Assembly (NCBI GenBank): GCA_045593265.1
Contig: JAZNWH010000054.1
Span: 33,759 to 97,758 of the forward strand
Source: RGIG8497 sp045593265
GTDB taxonomy: Bacteria > Bacillota > Clostridia > RGIG6154
Direction: 5' to 3'
Length of the DNA: 64,000 nt
The position numbers were made by a program, and so were the translations under genes. The notes below the pieces were generated by a model that ran no database searches, was not told where the DNA came from, and was given only the letters and a program-made list of their open reading frames with translations. Below are positions 34,440-44,200 of this stretch, piece after piece (the stretch's first letter is position 1; each line of letters begins with the position of its first letter).

Positions 34440-34835
34440 ATGGCAAATAAAGAAGCGCTTTACGGAACAGGAAGAAGAAAATCTTCAGTTGCCAGAGTAA
34501 GACTGTTACCCGGCAAAGGCAATATCGTTATTAACAATCGTTCAATCGACGAATATTTCGGTCTTGAAACACTTAAGGTTACTGTAAAACAGCCATTGGT
34601 TGCAACAGATACATTAGGTAAGTTCGATGTAATCGTAAACGTACAGGGCGGTGGTTTCACAGGTCAGGCTGGTGCTATCCGTCATGGTATTTCAAGAGCA
34701 CTTTTAGAAGCAGACGAAACATTCAGAGCAATCCTCAAAAAAGAAGGTTTCTTAACAAGAGACCCAAGAATGAAGGAAAGAAAGAAATACGGCTTAAAGG
34801 CTGCTCGTCGTGCTCCACAGTTCTCAAAGAGATAA
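34440..34835 (+). CDS. rpsI: 30S ribosomal protein S9
   Basis: 131 aa. YGTGRRKSSVARVRL at the start and the C-terminal DPRMKERKKYGLKAARRAPQFSKR, whose last Lys-Arg reaches the P-site tRNA. Second gene of the rplM operon. Its last 24 bp recur downstream at 34950-34974. Confidence 0.98.
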   Translation: MANKEALYGTGRRKSSVARVRLLPGKGNIVINNRSIDEYFGLETLKVTVKQPLVATDTLGKFDVIVNVQGGGFTGQAGAIRHGISRALLEADETFRAILKKEGFLTRDPRMKERKKYGLKAARRAPQFSKR

Positions 34836-34839
34836 AAAT

Positions 34840-34872
34840 ACTACACCCACATTTTGTGGGTGTATTTTTATC
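34840..34872 (+). terminator. rpsI terminator
   Basis: TACACCCACA / TGTGGGTGTA stem with TTTTTAT. Confidence 0.9.
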
Positions 34873-34874
34873 CT

Positions 34875-34974
34875 ATTCGCCCTGTGGGCGAATAATCCTG
34901 AAGTTTATCGCTCGTAGCTAAAAATATGCCACCGGCATATTTTCTTCACGCTCCGACAATTCTCAAAGAGATAA
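34875..34974 (+). repeat. Two-hairpin insert plus duplicated rpsI tail
   Basis: ATTCGCCC-TGT-GGGCGAAT (34875-34893) and AAAATATGCC / GGCATATTTT (34921-34943) are followed by GCTCC-ACA-TTCTCAAAGAGATAA (34950-34974), nearly identical to the rpsI end at 34812-34835 (one indel, one mismatch). Confidence 0.7.
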
Positions 34975-34996
34975 TTATTTATTATCAAAAATTTCA

Positions 34997-35030
34997 GCAC
35001 TCACTTTTGTGGGTGCTGTTTTATTTTTGT
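34997..35030 (+). terminator. Second terminator after rpsI
   Basis: CAGCACTCAC / GTGGGTGCTG stem followed by TTTTATTTTTG. It is the counterpart of the first rpsI terminator after the duplicated tail. Confidence 0.8.
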
Positions 35031-35098
35031 TGGAAGTATTTATTTTCTGACATTTTTGTGATAATATATAATCAGTTAATCAGCAAGGGAGATTATAT

Positions 35099-35557
35099 AT
35101 GAAAAAAATGATACTATTAATTCTTTCTTTGTTTTTGGTATTCGGGATAGTAGTCTACAATATTATTAAGCCTGAAAAACAATCTGTTTCAAGTGGAGTT
35201 TCAAATTCAGATGTTGAAGGAGTTTTCATTGAAATTGAAGGTATATATACATACTCTGACAAAACAACTTTAGCTGTTAAGTGGATTAACAACACTGAGT
35301 TTCCACTTACATATGGGGAAATGTACTCTATTGAACGATTGGAAAACGGTGAATGGAAAGATTGTTCTCTCAGAGATAACATTTTTATATTATTAGGATA
35401 CTTGCTGCAACCAAATGAAACGATAAATAAAGAGTATCTGATTACTGACAGGTTTGATATAAGTAAACCTGGGACGTATCGTTTCTGTGCTGATTGCAGT
35501 GTGGATATGCCAATACCGAAAGAATGTTTTGTATGGGCAGAATTTACAATAAAATAA
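35099..35557 (+). CDS. Secreted Ig-like domain protein
   Basis: 152 aa. N-terminal membrane anchor or signal (MILLILSLFLVFGIVVYNII). The rest is beta-sandwich-like: TTLAVKWINNTEFPLTYGEMYSI, ERLENGEWKDC, LQPNETINKEYLI and GTYRFCADC follow the pattern of the bacterial Ig-like domain often found in Clostridia surface proteins. RBS AGGGAG. Role unknown. Confidence 0.68.
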   Translation: MKKMILLILSLFLVFGIVVYNIIKPEKQSVSSGVSNSDVEGVFIEIEGIYTYSDKTTLAVKWINNTEFPLTYGEMYSIERLENGEWKDCSLRDNIFILLGYLLQPNETINKEYLITDRFDISKPGTYRFCADCSVDMPIPKECFVWAEFTIK

Positions 35558-35563
35558 AAATGA

Positions 35564-35585
35564 GGGAATGTAAAAAAAGTTCATA
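35564..35585 (+). repeat. 22-bp repeat, copy 1
   Basis: GGGAATG-T-A7-GTTCATA, exact match to 63757-63778; both copies start 5-6 bp after the end of a reading frame. Confidence 0.7.
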
Positions 35586-35599
35586 TTCCCCAAAATTGA

Positions 35600-35637
35600 G
35601 GGTGTAAAAAATCTTTGATTTTTTACACCCTTTTTGC
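35600..35637 (+). terminator. Terminator
   Basis: GGGTGTAAAAAATC / GATTTTTTACACCC stem followed by TTTTT. Confidence 0.88.
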
Positions 35638-35667
35638 GGTTCTTGACTTTTTTACATCCCTATAAAA

Positions 35668-36180
35668 TTATAATACCAATGATGGAGCTGAATAAATTCT
35701 TGTGGCATATTCTGCATCAAGAGAATATAAGCCTTTTGAATCATTGCCGAAAAGTTCCATTTTCTTAATCATGTCGTCGGCGTTTTTCTCTTCCTCAAGC
35801 TGTTCTTTAACAAACCAGTCCAGAAACTGCATTGTTCTGAAATCTTTAACATCATATGCAGCAGCATAAATGTCATTTATAAGGCTTGTTACATATTTTT
35901 CATGTTCAAGACCTGCAACAAGTGGGTCCATAAGAACTTTAAGCTCCTTGTCCGGCTTGTCAATTGCGCCAAGCTCTACCTTTTCACCACACATCTGTAA
36001 GTACTTTAAAAAGAGCATTGCATGGTCTCTTTCTTCCTGAGCCTGAATCATATACCAGTTAGCAAAACCATCAAGCCCCTCTGCTTCATAAAAAACAGAA
36101 AAATCAAGATATAAATATGCCGAATACAATTCCTTTGTTATTTGTTCGTTAAGTAATTTTGAAACCTTTGAGTCTAACAT
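35668..36180 (-). CDS. Ferritin
   Basis: 170 aa. Iron-storage ferritin of the bacterial non-haem type: ITKELYSAYLYLDFSVFYE with the first ferroxidase Glu near 17, ANWYMIQAQEERDHAMLFLKYL with EE-x-x-H near 46-53, and QFLDWFVKEQLEEEKNADDMIKKM near 123. ATG 36180 is the start, with AAAGGAGG 7 nt upstream. Next to a rubrerythrin tail; before the element inserted it was probably adjacent to rbr and perR. Confidence 0.93.
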   Translation of the reverse strand: MLDSKVSKLLNEQITKELYSAYLYLDFSVFYEAEGLDGFANWYMIQAQEERDHAMLFLKYLQMCGEKVELGAIDKPDKELKVLMDPLVAGLEHEKYVTSLINDIYAAAYDVKDFRTMQFLDWFVKEQLEEEKNADDMIKKMELFGNDSKGLYSLDAEYATRIYSAPSLVL

Positions 36181-36204
36181 TATTAAACCTCCTTTTAAAT
36201 TCAA

Positions 36205-36220
36205 GCGTCCGGAAGGACGC
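36205..36220 (-). terminator. Hairpin after rubrerythrin tail
   Basis: GCGTCC-GGAA-GGACGC, 6-bp stem in the ferritin leader and after the displaced rbr stop; weak U-run on the minus strand. Confidence 0.4.
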
Positions 36221-36232
36221 CTGAACTGAATC

Positions 36233-36291
36233 TTACTTAAAATATCTGTTTAAAAGTCCCTCTAAGCCTTTTCCATGTCGAGCTTCGCCGC
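36233..36291 (-). pseudogene. Displaced 3' end of a rubrerythrin gene
   Basis: Minus strand reads GEARHGKGLEGLLNRYFK then stop, matching the C-terminus DEARHGKGLEGLLKRYFG of the intact rubrerythrin at 60473, but with many synonymous changes. The match breaks off at 36291 where element sequence begins. Reading: this is the original host gene end, cut off when the element integrated and supplied its own end at 60.5 kb. Confidence 0.85.
36279..36287. other. attL core (candidate)
   Basis: CGAGCTTCG, identical to 60519-60527 and flanked by partly matching bases (GCG-x-CGAAGCTCG on the minus strand). Marks the left edge of the element. Confidence 0.6.
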
Positions 36292-36446
36292 ACCAAATTT
36301 TTTCGTATCATTAGACCAACTCTAACACTATGAGCACCTAACATCCATTTTGTCCGACCATTTGTCCGACAACTTTCTACCTGAACTTTATAATACCCAT
36401 ACACATCTTTTCTGTATTGTTAGATGGGTTCTACTACTAAAATTCG

Positions 36447-36470
36447 TGTCCAAAACTGTACTCGGCAAAT
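36447..36470 (+). repeat. 24-bp terminal direct repeat, left
   Basis: TGTCCAAAACTGTACTCGGC then AAAT; identical copy at 60103-60126. Lies between attL and the integrase. Further TGTCC motifs sit at about 36350 and 36363. Confidence 0.85.
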
Positions 36471-36605
36471 ATTAAGCAAGTTAAGACCAATGTCTTAAAC
36501 TATATTATGAACTTCTTTTTTATATTATATCACATCCCATACTTTTTTTCAAGCATAATATTATTTTAAATAGAGAGCAGCCGCACAGACTGCTCTCAAT
36601 TAACT

Positions 36606-38036
36606 TTAATCCCTATAAAAAATACCATTTTTAAAGTGACCAGATGGCAAATCAATAATTTGCTCTTTTTTCTTTTTGTTATCTTCACTATTGCTATTAA
36701 CGGCAACATCATTTTCGGATGGTTTAACAGCCTTGATAGCAGCACTTAATGCAGTTAAAGTGTTATTCACTTTAATATCCCTTTGAGGGTCAACCCTCAT
36801 TCTACCATCCCTATCATGAATATAGTATTTCTTAGTTGTTTCGGGTTTTGAATGCCCTGCCAACTTTTGCAAATCATCTAATGGGATATTTCCTTCCAAT
36901 GCCAATTCAGTTAAGAAAGTATGCCTGAAATCATGATAAGAAAAATCAAGGTCTACCATCTCACCCTTGTCATTTTCTATCAGGAATCGGTGCTTACCAG
37001 TTGTCTTTTCAACTCTACGAGTTGCATATTTAGTGCTATCAGATGTTAAGAACTCACCTTTGGGTTTTACATTAACGAAGTTATGTACATAAGCCTGAAA
37101 AAATTCTCCATCTTCTGTTTCAATACCTACACTACGTAGACCATTTTCGTATGCGCTACCATATCTTTCTTTATTCTTTTCCTGCTTAGCCTTCAATTCC
37201 AACAAAAATTCACGAAGAGGTTGAGACATCGGAACTTTTCTGTCACTTGCAGTCCTTTTTAAAGAAGATAACCACCACAACCCTTTTTCAGAGCTATATA
37301 ATAACTGCTTATTGATATACACTTCATTAGAATCAAAGTCTATATCGTCCCATGTTAGTCCGAATATTTCAGATATTCTAGCACCTGTATTTATTGCAAT
37401 AACAAAAGAGGCATAGGTATTAGAAGTTTTAAGGCCACTATCAATAACAGATAACTCCTTAGCATACAGATAGCGTCCCTCTTCCTTTGGAATACCTTTT
37501 TTACGCCAATCCGCTTGCTCAGTTGCTTTAACCTTAAGCATAGGATTTTTATCTATCATATCATTTTCAAGAGCATAATCAAAAGTAACCTTCATAGCCT
37601 TGTATATACCAAAAATATATTCCTGTGAATACACAATATCCTTATGGTAATTACAATCTTCTGTACGCTCACCTTTTTTTGTTAGGAAAGCCTTGATATC
37701 ACCAGGTGTTATCTTTGCAATTTTGACAGTTCCCCAATAAGGCACGATGTGATTTTTCAAAAGACTATTACGCTTCCTTATAGAGGCTTCCTTATATACA
37801 CCCGAATGAGTCTTTTCTTCCCAAACCTCTACAAAAGTCCAATCCCTAGTCTTGGTCTTAACATCCTTGACCATAACTGCCTCTAACCACTTATCACGAG
37901 CACAAGCCGCTTCGTATGGAGTATCGAAACCGCTTTCGCTATGTTTATATAGCCTACCACTTTCGTCCCTATACTGAACCCTGTACTCAAACTTTTCACC
38001 GCGTGCTCGCACGCCTGTAGGTAATTTCTCACCCAT
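36606..38036 (-). CDS. int: Tyrosine site-specific integrase
   Basis: 476 aa. Arm-binding N-terminus (YRVQYRDESGRLYKHSESGF), core-binding domain about 75-185, catalytic domain with Arg in INTGARISEIFGLTWDDIDF near 220, H-x-x-R in FSYHDFRHTFLTELAL near 375, and H..Y in GHSKPETTKKYYIHDR near 408-418. ATG 38036 follows AAGGAGTG. Next to attL and reading toward it, the usual position. It should integrate and excise the element at the rubrerythrin 3' end. Confidence 0.94.
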   Translation of the reverse strand: MGEKLPTGVRARGEKFEYRVQYRDESGRLYKHSESGFDTPYEAACARDKWLEAVMVKDVKTKTRDWTFVEVWEEKTHSGVYKEASIRKRNSLLKNHIVPYWGTVKIAKITPGDIKAFLTKKGERTEDCNYHKDIVYSQEYIFGIYKAMKVTFDYALENDMIDKNPMLKVKATEQADWRKKGIPKEEGRYLYAKELSVIDSGLKTSNTYASFVIAINTGARISEIFGLTWDDIDFDSNEVYINKQLLYSSEKGLWWLSSLKRTASDRKVPMSQPLREFLLELKAKQEKNKERYGSAYENGLRSVGIETEDGEFFQAYVHNFVNVKPKGEFLTSDSTKYATRRVEKTTGKHRFLIENDKGEMVDLDFSYHDFRHTFLTELALEGNIPLDDLQKLAGHSKPETTKKYYIHDRDGRMRVDPQRDIKVNNTLTALSAAIKAVKPSENDVAVNSNSEDNKKKKEQIIDLPSGHFKNGIFYRD

Positions 38037-38372
38037 GTTAAACACTCCTTAAACTAAAATTTCCTTTTTAAGTTTGTTGAATGCTACCGTAAACAAACAA
38101 CTTAGTCAAGGGGTACGCGAAAGTTTCTCCACTTTGACCAAATTCTTTTCTGCATCAGCACAACAAGATATCACACAAATACCAACCTAAAAAGGTTATA
38201 CTATTATTAAAAGTGTCCAATGCACAGTGTTAACTTGAGGCATTTCTCCGAGTTTTCAAAAAAATTATCTGCATAAAAATGAAAAAACAGGCTAATGTCT
38301 TTACACATCAACCTGTTTACGATTGCTTAACGCATCACAATAGGTATTTCAAGTAAAATTTTACAAAAGTAA

Positions 38373-38786
38373 TTAAACCCAAAAATAGTATGAATCAAAC
38401 TGACTTTCCAAGTATTTTTCATCAAATTGCAAATCATTTGGTTGTGACTCGTTGACTTCAAATATATCAGAACGAGATACCAAAGAACGAGGGGTAGAAA
38501 ACCAATCTTTTCCTTTACTAAACTTTATATAATCAGTTTGTATTTCACAAGAAAAAACAGTTTCACAATTAGCCTCTGCTAATTTACAATACCCATTAAC
38601 TGACTTTGTGTAATATTTAGCAACATTGTAAAGAACTTCTGCACTACATACAACTTTGTTAAAATCACGCAATTCAACCAACCTGCAATATGCAGCAATG
38701 GCATCAAGAACGCCTACACTCTTAACACCAGTAATACAAACACCTAAATTACTATTAGTATAATGCATAAATACTGATTCCAACAT
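38373..38786 (-). CDS. Hypothetical protein
   Basis: 137 aa, AAGGAGG upstream. SNLGVCITGVKSVGVLDAIA and AAYCRLVELRDFNKVVCSAEVLYNVAKYYT appear helical; the C-terminus is acidic and ends YYFWV. No recognised domain. Lies between the integrase and a five-fold AT-palindrome array, so a DNA-binding or excision role is conceivable but unsupported by a motif. Confidence 0.6.
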   Translation of the reverse strand: MLESVFMHYTNSNLGVCITGVKSVGVLDAIAAYCRLVELRDFNKVVCSAEVLYNVAKYYTKSVNGYCKLAEANCETVFSCEIQTDYIKFSKGKDWFSTPRSLVSRSDIFEVNESQPNDLQFDEKYLESQFDSYYFWV

Positions 38787-38890
38787 ACATTTTCACCTCC
38801 TTAAATTAAACGCACCTTAACATGCTATATACATATAAAATACCTCTCATTTTACTATGCGAATTATTTTTTACCTCTTGCAAATTAGCA

Positions 38891-38955
38891 GGTGTTATAT
38901 TATAACACCATTCTCCCAATATAGTAACGTGGGGAGTGTGGGGACAGGGGGAATT
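38891..38955. other. Palindrome and G-rich tract
   Basis: GGTGTTATA-T-TATAACACC is a perfect 19-nt palindrome (38891-38909). It is followed by GGGGAGTGTGGGGACAGGGG (about 38931-38950), a G-run tract similar to one at 55417-55446. Confidence 0.6.
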
Positions 38956-39051
38956 ATTTATAAATCACTCAAATTGTTTTATAAATAAGGTTTAAAAGTT
39001 TTATAAAACAATGCAAAAGGTTTTATAAAAGACTCAAAATCTTTTATAAAA
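38956..39051. repeat. Iteron-like AT palindrome array
   Basis: Five copies of (T/A)TTTATAAA(A/T) at 38956, 38977, 38999, 39021 and 39042, spaced 21-22 bp, that is two helical turns. All face the same side of the helix. Candidate operator array or replication/transfer origin of the element. Confidence 0.65.
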
Positions 39052-39070
39052 CCCCTCTGTCATTTTGATA

Positions 39071-39310
39071 TTATTGTACACGCACTATCTCTATACCTGC
39101 AATTGGAAGTAAGATTGAATCTGTGCTAACAATTACATCGTAGGCCTCTTTGCTATTTAGGAACTCCTGCTCCGAATGTAGAGTGACAGTAACTAGCAGA
39201 TTATTTGCATCCGCGTAGTCATGAAGTACCTTTAATTTTTTGGATTCTTCCACTTCATCAGAAGCCTTTAGGAAGAAAGCACAACGCCTAAAATTATTCA
39301 CTTTAACCAA
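39071..39310 (-). CDS. Small protein resembling a degenerate recombinase N-terminus
   Basis: 79 aa, overlapping the serine recombinase by 8 bp. RCAFFLKASDEVEESKKLKV then LHDYADANNLLVTVTLHSEQEF has the strand-helix order of a resolvase N-terminal domain, but the catalytic Ser of the usual R-x-S-T is absent. It may be a regulatory partner that dimerises with the recombinase. Resemblance is weak; no family is certain. Confidence 0.55.
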   Translation of the reverse strand: MVKVNNFRRCAFFLKASDEVEESKKLKVLHDYADANNLLVTVTLHSEQEFLNSKEAYDVIVSTDSILLPIAGIEIVRVQ

Positions 39311-39995
39311 CCCTTTCTGAAATTAATTCCCGCTTATACTTATAATAAGTATTACGACTAACCCCAACTATTGCCATTAAATCCACATCACTCAAGGAAC
39401 CATCGAAGTCTTTAGAAAGTTCCTGAATCTTGCTTTTAGCAACAACAGATTTTTTAACATTTAACTTTCTACCCTTTACGCCACCAACTTGTTTGCCCTC
39501 TAACTTTGCAGTTACCAGACCCTCTGCTGTTCTTTTATGCAAATCTTCCACCTCTTTGGCAGCCTGCTCGAAGGCTATCCTTATTTGTTTTTCTGCAAGT
39601 TTACGGAGATATAGATTTACCCCTTCCAAGATATAATCTACATCTTCTCCTGTAAGAGCCACCTGACGCTGAAGTGCTTCTTTATAAACATCGGTGTTAA
39701 TGTGGGGCTCTTTTAAAAACACCAAAGAAATACCCTTATCATATAACTCAAAATACAAGGCAACACCCTCATCCGCATTTCTGCTCATACGACTAACAGA
39801 ATCAAAAATAATTCTATCCCCAGACTTGACCACCCTTAACAACTTGTCTAATTCCTTGCGACCATAGAACTTGGTGCCTGTAAATACTTCCTGAAAAATT
39901 ATTGCATCAGGGGAAACTGCCAGAATATTGCGAATTTGCCTGTCAATAGATTGCCTTTTAGTACTGATTCTTGCATAACCATAGTCTTTGCCCAT
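39303..39995 (-). CDS. Serine recombinase (resolvase/invertase family)
   Basis: 230 aa. YGYARISTKRQSIDRQIRNI (5-24) contains the catalytic Ser in R-I-S-T; FTGTKFYGRKELDKLLRVVKSGD and DSVSRMSRNADEGVALYFEL follow, with the conserved R-x-S-R. The C-terminal helix-turn-helix is DVDLMAIVGVSRNTYYKYKREL. ATG 39995 follows AGGAGG. Three TTTTGATACT repeats upstream are likely its binding sites. It may resolve dimers or invert DNA in the element. Confidence 0.9.
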   Translation of the reverse strand: MGKDYGYARISTKRQSIDRQIRNILAVSPDAIIFQEVFTGTKFYGRKELDKLLRVVKSGDRIIFDSVSRMSRNADEGVALYFELYDKGISLVFLKEPHINTDVYKEALQRQVALTGEDVDYILEGVNLYLRKLAEKQIRIAFEQAAKEVEDLHKRTAEGLVTAKLEGKQVGGVKGRKLNVKKSVVAKSKIQELSKDFDGSLSDVDLMAIVGVSRNTYYKYKRELISERVG

Positions 39996-40034
39996 ATAGA
40001 ACACCTCCTAAAGTATTAAAACTAACGAACGCTA

Positions 40035-40118
40035 ATTTTGATACTGTATCATACCGCAAAATTCGGAGTTTGTCAGCTCGGTTTTGATACTTTTTCACAC
40101 TATGTCAGTTTTGATACT
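40035..40118. promoter_or_regulatory. Recombinase binding or operator repeats
   Basis: TTTTGATACT occurs at 40036, 40082 and 40109; the first is part of the dyad GATAC-T-GTATC (40040-40050). The last two are preceded by TGTCAG. They lie 40-120 bp before the recombinase start, where res sites often sit. Confidence 0.5.
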
Positions 40119-40751
40119 AAAATCCTAACCGCATTGCATAAAAAGATTAAACCGAATTGCTTTTCAAGACAATATAAGAAACAATCCGCAAATACCAAAT
40201 AATCTCTATTATCCTTTTATCACATTAACAACTTGAAAAATTAATATCAACAACAACTCCTATTCAGTATATTTTCGGTGCCGAAAATATACTGAAGTAT
40301 GTAAAAGAGCAATGACAGGTTCATTTTTTATAGTGTGCTTTTTCTTTATCTCAACTAAAAGAGGGGTAATCTCCATTACATATTAAAAGTAATAGTTCCA
40401 GAAAAAATTATCTAAAAAAATTTTTAAAGTTTATCAGGTACCCCCGAACACATAAAAATATATAACCTTTTTCAACTGCGATATACTAATATAAATAATC
40501 TGCTTTAACAGGTGCGAAATGTAATATCAAGTGTTCATTAAACACTATTTCATGCGGGTTGTATCACTTTAAAAGTGACGCGCTTCTGGGCAGTATTTAC
40601 CCATATATCAAATAAGGGAATAATCAAGCATCGGTACATATAACACAACTATGAGAATGTTTTGATTAAAAATTAGACTTTAAGAAAAGAAAAACCTATA
40701 ATTATTCAGATTATAAAAATTAAAGCCTAATTTTTTGAATTATTATACGCA
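40119..40751. other. Non-coding gap
   Basis: About 630 bp with no credible open reading frame. Holds a TTTTCGGTGCCGAAAA palindrome (about 40273-40288) and a CACTTT-TA-AAAGTG dyad near 40567. No promoter or RNA is confidently seen. Confidence 0.5.
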
Positions 40752-40790
40752 CAAAAAAAGAGAGAGCATAGACTAAATCTACATTCTCTC
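40752..40790 (-). terminator. Terminator of the R-M operon
   Basis: Minus strand GAGAATGTAGA / TCTATGCTCTC (one mismatch) then TTTTTTT, 20 bp after the SseB-domain gene. Confidence 0.8.
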
Positions 40791-40809
40791 CGAAAATTTT
40801 AATTTTCAA

Positions 40810-41283
40810 TTATTCCTCATCAATATTGGTGGGAAGTTTACCTATTATTTCAAACAATTCCTTTTTAATAACAAATGGTTGAGTAAAGGCATCTAATACC
40901 AACCCTACAACATTTTCACGAGCCATTGCCATACTCATGGCTTCAAAGGTATGCTTTTCTACCTTGCTGAACCTACCGCCATAGTCTTCGCCCATTTGCT
41001 CACAATTAGAGAATATTGGGAAGAACAACTCATCGCCATTTTGCAAGATATCAGGCTCCATCTTAATATCATTCATAGATTGGATAACATCACCTTTTTG
41101 TGCATTAAGGAATTGTTCCGCATCTTCATTGCTTATAACAGAATTACATGGAATCCATATAAAACTATCTCTCAAGCAGCGCAACAAGGCAAACAGGTTT
41201 TGCTCTGTTCTGTCATTATTAAATTGAGCAACTAACGCCCTTAAAACATTACCGCCCTCAAGGGTTTCTCTTTTTACACCCAT
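40810..41283 (-). CDS. SseB-domain protein
   Basis: 157 aa. LVAQFNNDRTEQNLFALLRCLRDSFIWIPC, then DELFFPIFSNCEQM and HTFEAMSMAMARENVVGLVLDAFTQPFVIKKELFEII match the SseB N-terminal domain, seen in many Firmicutes proteins of unclear role. Last gene of the R-M operon, 13 bp after hsdR. It could be a passenger or an accessory to the defence module. Confidence 0.72.
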   Translation of the reverse strand: MGVKRETLEGGNVLRALVAQFNNDRTEQNLFALLRCLRDSFIWIPCNSVISNEDAEQFLNAQKGDVIQSMNDIKMEPDILQNGDELFFPIFSNCEQMGEDYGGRFSKVEKHTFEAMSMAMARENVVGLVLDAFTQPFVIKKELFEIIGKLPTNIDEE

Positions 41284-41296
41284 TACAAATCACCTC

Positions 41297-44200
41297 TTAT
41301 ACCAAGCCGAAATACTTTTCAAAGAATTTCAACATTTTATCAATAATACCCTGTTTTTTCTCGGCTCTGTTACCACCGCCGAAGCGAGATACAGGAGGCA
41401 TGAGTTTATCAATATCTGTTCCTGTAGTTTTAAGAAGCCCATCCCTGAAAGCATTATCCATAAAGCGCCTGGTCTCATCGGCCTTTAACTTTTCACCCGC
41501 AATCAACTCATCGAGGTCAGACTCCTTTTGTTCCTTAACAAACTTGAGCCAATCACGACTCACATCAGTATCGGCATTTATTGACGCAATAAAGTTATCA
41601 ATAAGCTCTTTTTTAGACCTGAGTGCAAGACTTGACTTAATTGCTTTATCAATAGAAGCAAGAATTTCCTTATCCTTACAATTAGATTTATGATATTTAG
41701 CCACAAGCATCAGTATATAATCAATATTAACCTCTACCTGCTTAACAAGTTCCATTTCAAAGACAATATCATCTTTTATACTATCCTTTTCGCCTGTAGG
41801 CTTAAACTCATTCCTTATATCAAGATATGTACCCGTATAATCCTGAAAATCAATAGGTAATAATATTTCATTACCCGCAAACTTATCAAAGGATGAAAGT
41901 ATATTCCTGAGTCTTAATATATTACCAAATAAAATTACAAAATCCTTTTTATTTTGCTCGCCTATAATTTGTTCGCTTAAAGGATATTTCTGCAGGAGTT
42001 GTGCTATACGCTCCTCATAGCCAATCTGATGCTTACCATTATCATCCTCATAGCCATAATAGTAATCCTCATAGGATTTTAAAAGCACAATACCTGTGGC
42101 ATCCTTATCGCCGAACAGGGATATAGCATCTTCAGTTTCCTGTTGTAAATCTCTGAAGCACACAATATTACCAAAGGTTTTAACCGAGTTTAATATTCTG
42201 TTTGTTCTTGAGAATGCCTGAATCAACCCATGTTGCTTTAAGTTCTTATCTACCCATAAGGTATTAAGAGTAGTAGCATCAAAGCCTGTCAAGAACATAT
42301 TAACAACAATCAATAGGTCAATTTCTCTCTTTTTAACCTTATCGGATAAGTCCTTATAATAATCCTGAAAGCCTTTATCGGAAGAATCAAAGTTAGTCTT
42401 AAAGGTCTTGTTGTAGTCCGCAATTACATCATCAAGAAAATCACGAGAGCTCTTATCTAATTTTTCTGTGTCAAAGCTCTCATCCTCCAAGATTCCATCG
42501 GCATTATCGGATTCATTAGGAGCAAAGGAATATATTGTAGCAAAGGTAAAATCCTTATGCATTTCCTCAACCTGCTTTTTAAACTCTAAATAATACTTTT
42601 TAGCCATTGGGATAGAACTTACTGCAAACATAGAGTTAAAGCCATTTACCCTCTGACCTTTAAGGCTATAATAAGAATTACGCTTTGTCTTTTGGTCAAA
42701 ATGCTCTAATATATATTTTACAATTTCCTCAACTCTTTCGTGAGAACCCAGAACCTCCTCTGTGTTTATAGCATGAACCTGCTTATCTGTCATACCTTCT
42801 TTTGCCGCAACAGTATTAACATAGTCAATCCTGAATGGTAGAACATTGCCATCGTTTATAGCATCAACAATAGTATAGGTGTGAAGTTTATCACCAAACG
42901 CCTGCTCGGTAGTACGCATATTAGGATTGCCACTATTTGAAGAGTTTACAGCAAAAATAGGAGTTCCTGTAAACCCAAATATATGATAATTTTTAAACTC
43001 TTTTACAATACGAGCATGCATATCACCAAACTGACTCCTGTGACATTCATCAAATACCAATACCATGTGCTTTTGGTAAACAGGATGCCCTGAATTTCTT
43101 TTTACAAACTCGTCTAATTTCTGAATAGTAGTAACAATAATTTTAGAAGAGTCATCCTCTAACTGCTTCTGCAGCACTTTTGTGCTTTTATTACCATTTG
43201 CAGCACCTTTTTCAAATCTATCATATTCTTTTATAGTCTGATAGTCTAAATCCTTTCTGTCTACCACAAAAAGCACCTTATCAACATAGTCAAGAGAGGT
43301 AGCAAGTTGGGCAGTCTTAAAAGAAGTTAAAGTTTTACCCGAGCCAGTTGTATGCCAGATATACCCACCAGCAGACAACTCACCAGTCTTTTTATAATTT
43401 GTAGAAACTTCAATCCTGTTTAAAATACGTTCAGTTGCAACAATCTGATATGGTCTCATTACAAGCAGAAGCTCCTCGCTTGTAAATATGCAGTATTTAG
43501 TTAAGATATTAAGGATAGTATGCTTTGCAAAGAAAGTCTTTGTAAAGTCCACAAGGTCAGCAATTACCTTATTATTACCATCCGCCCAGAACGAAGTAAA
43601 CTCAAAGCTGTTGCTTGTCTTTTTACTGCTTGACTTTGAATTTTTGTTACCTTCCTTTATTGCACTATCCCTTGTGGTATTAGAATAGTATTTTGTATGT
43701 GTACCATTAGAGATAACAAAGATTTGTACATATTCATACAAACCGCAGCCAGCCCAGAAACTTTCCCTTTGATACCTATTTATCTGGTTAAAAGCCTCTT
43801 TTAAAGCAACGCCTCTGCGCTTTAACTCAATATGAACCAGAGGCAACCCATTAACCAGAACAGTTACATCATACCTATTATCATGAGTTCCGCCATCTTC
43901 AACATACTGATTCAGTACCTGAAGGCTATTATTGTGAATATTCTTTTTATCAATCAGGTATATGTTTTTAGTGCTACCGTCATCACGCTTTAATACCTGA
44001 ATAAAGTCCTCTTGTATTCTACGAGTTTTCTCTACAATGCCCTCATTACTATTTGAGATATTAGAGTTATAAAAGGACTCCCATTCTTTATCGCTGAACT
44101 TATAATTGTTTAACTTTTCAAGTTGTCCCCTTAAATTGCTAACCATATCATCGGCCTTATGTATTTGTATATACTCATAGCCTTGCTCGGACAGCATTTT

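Noticed and set aside
38956..39051. CRISPR array
   Set aside because: Repeats are 10-bp palindromes with 11-12 bp gaps, too short, and no cas genes.
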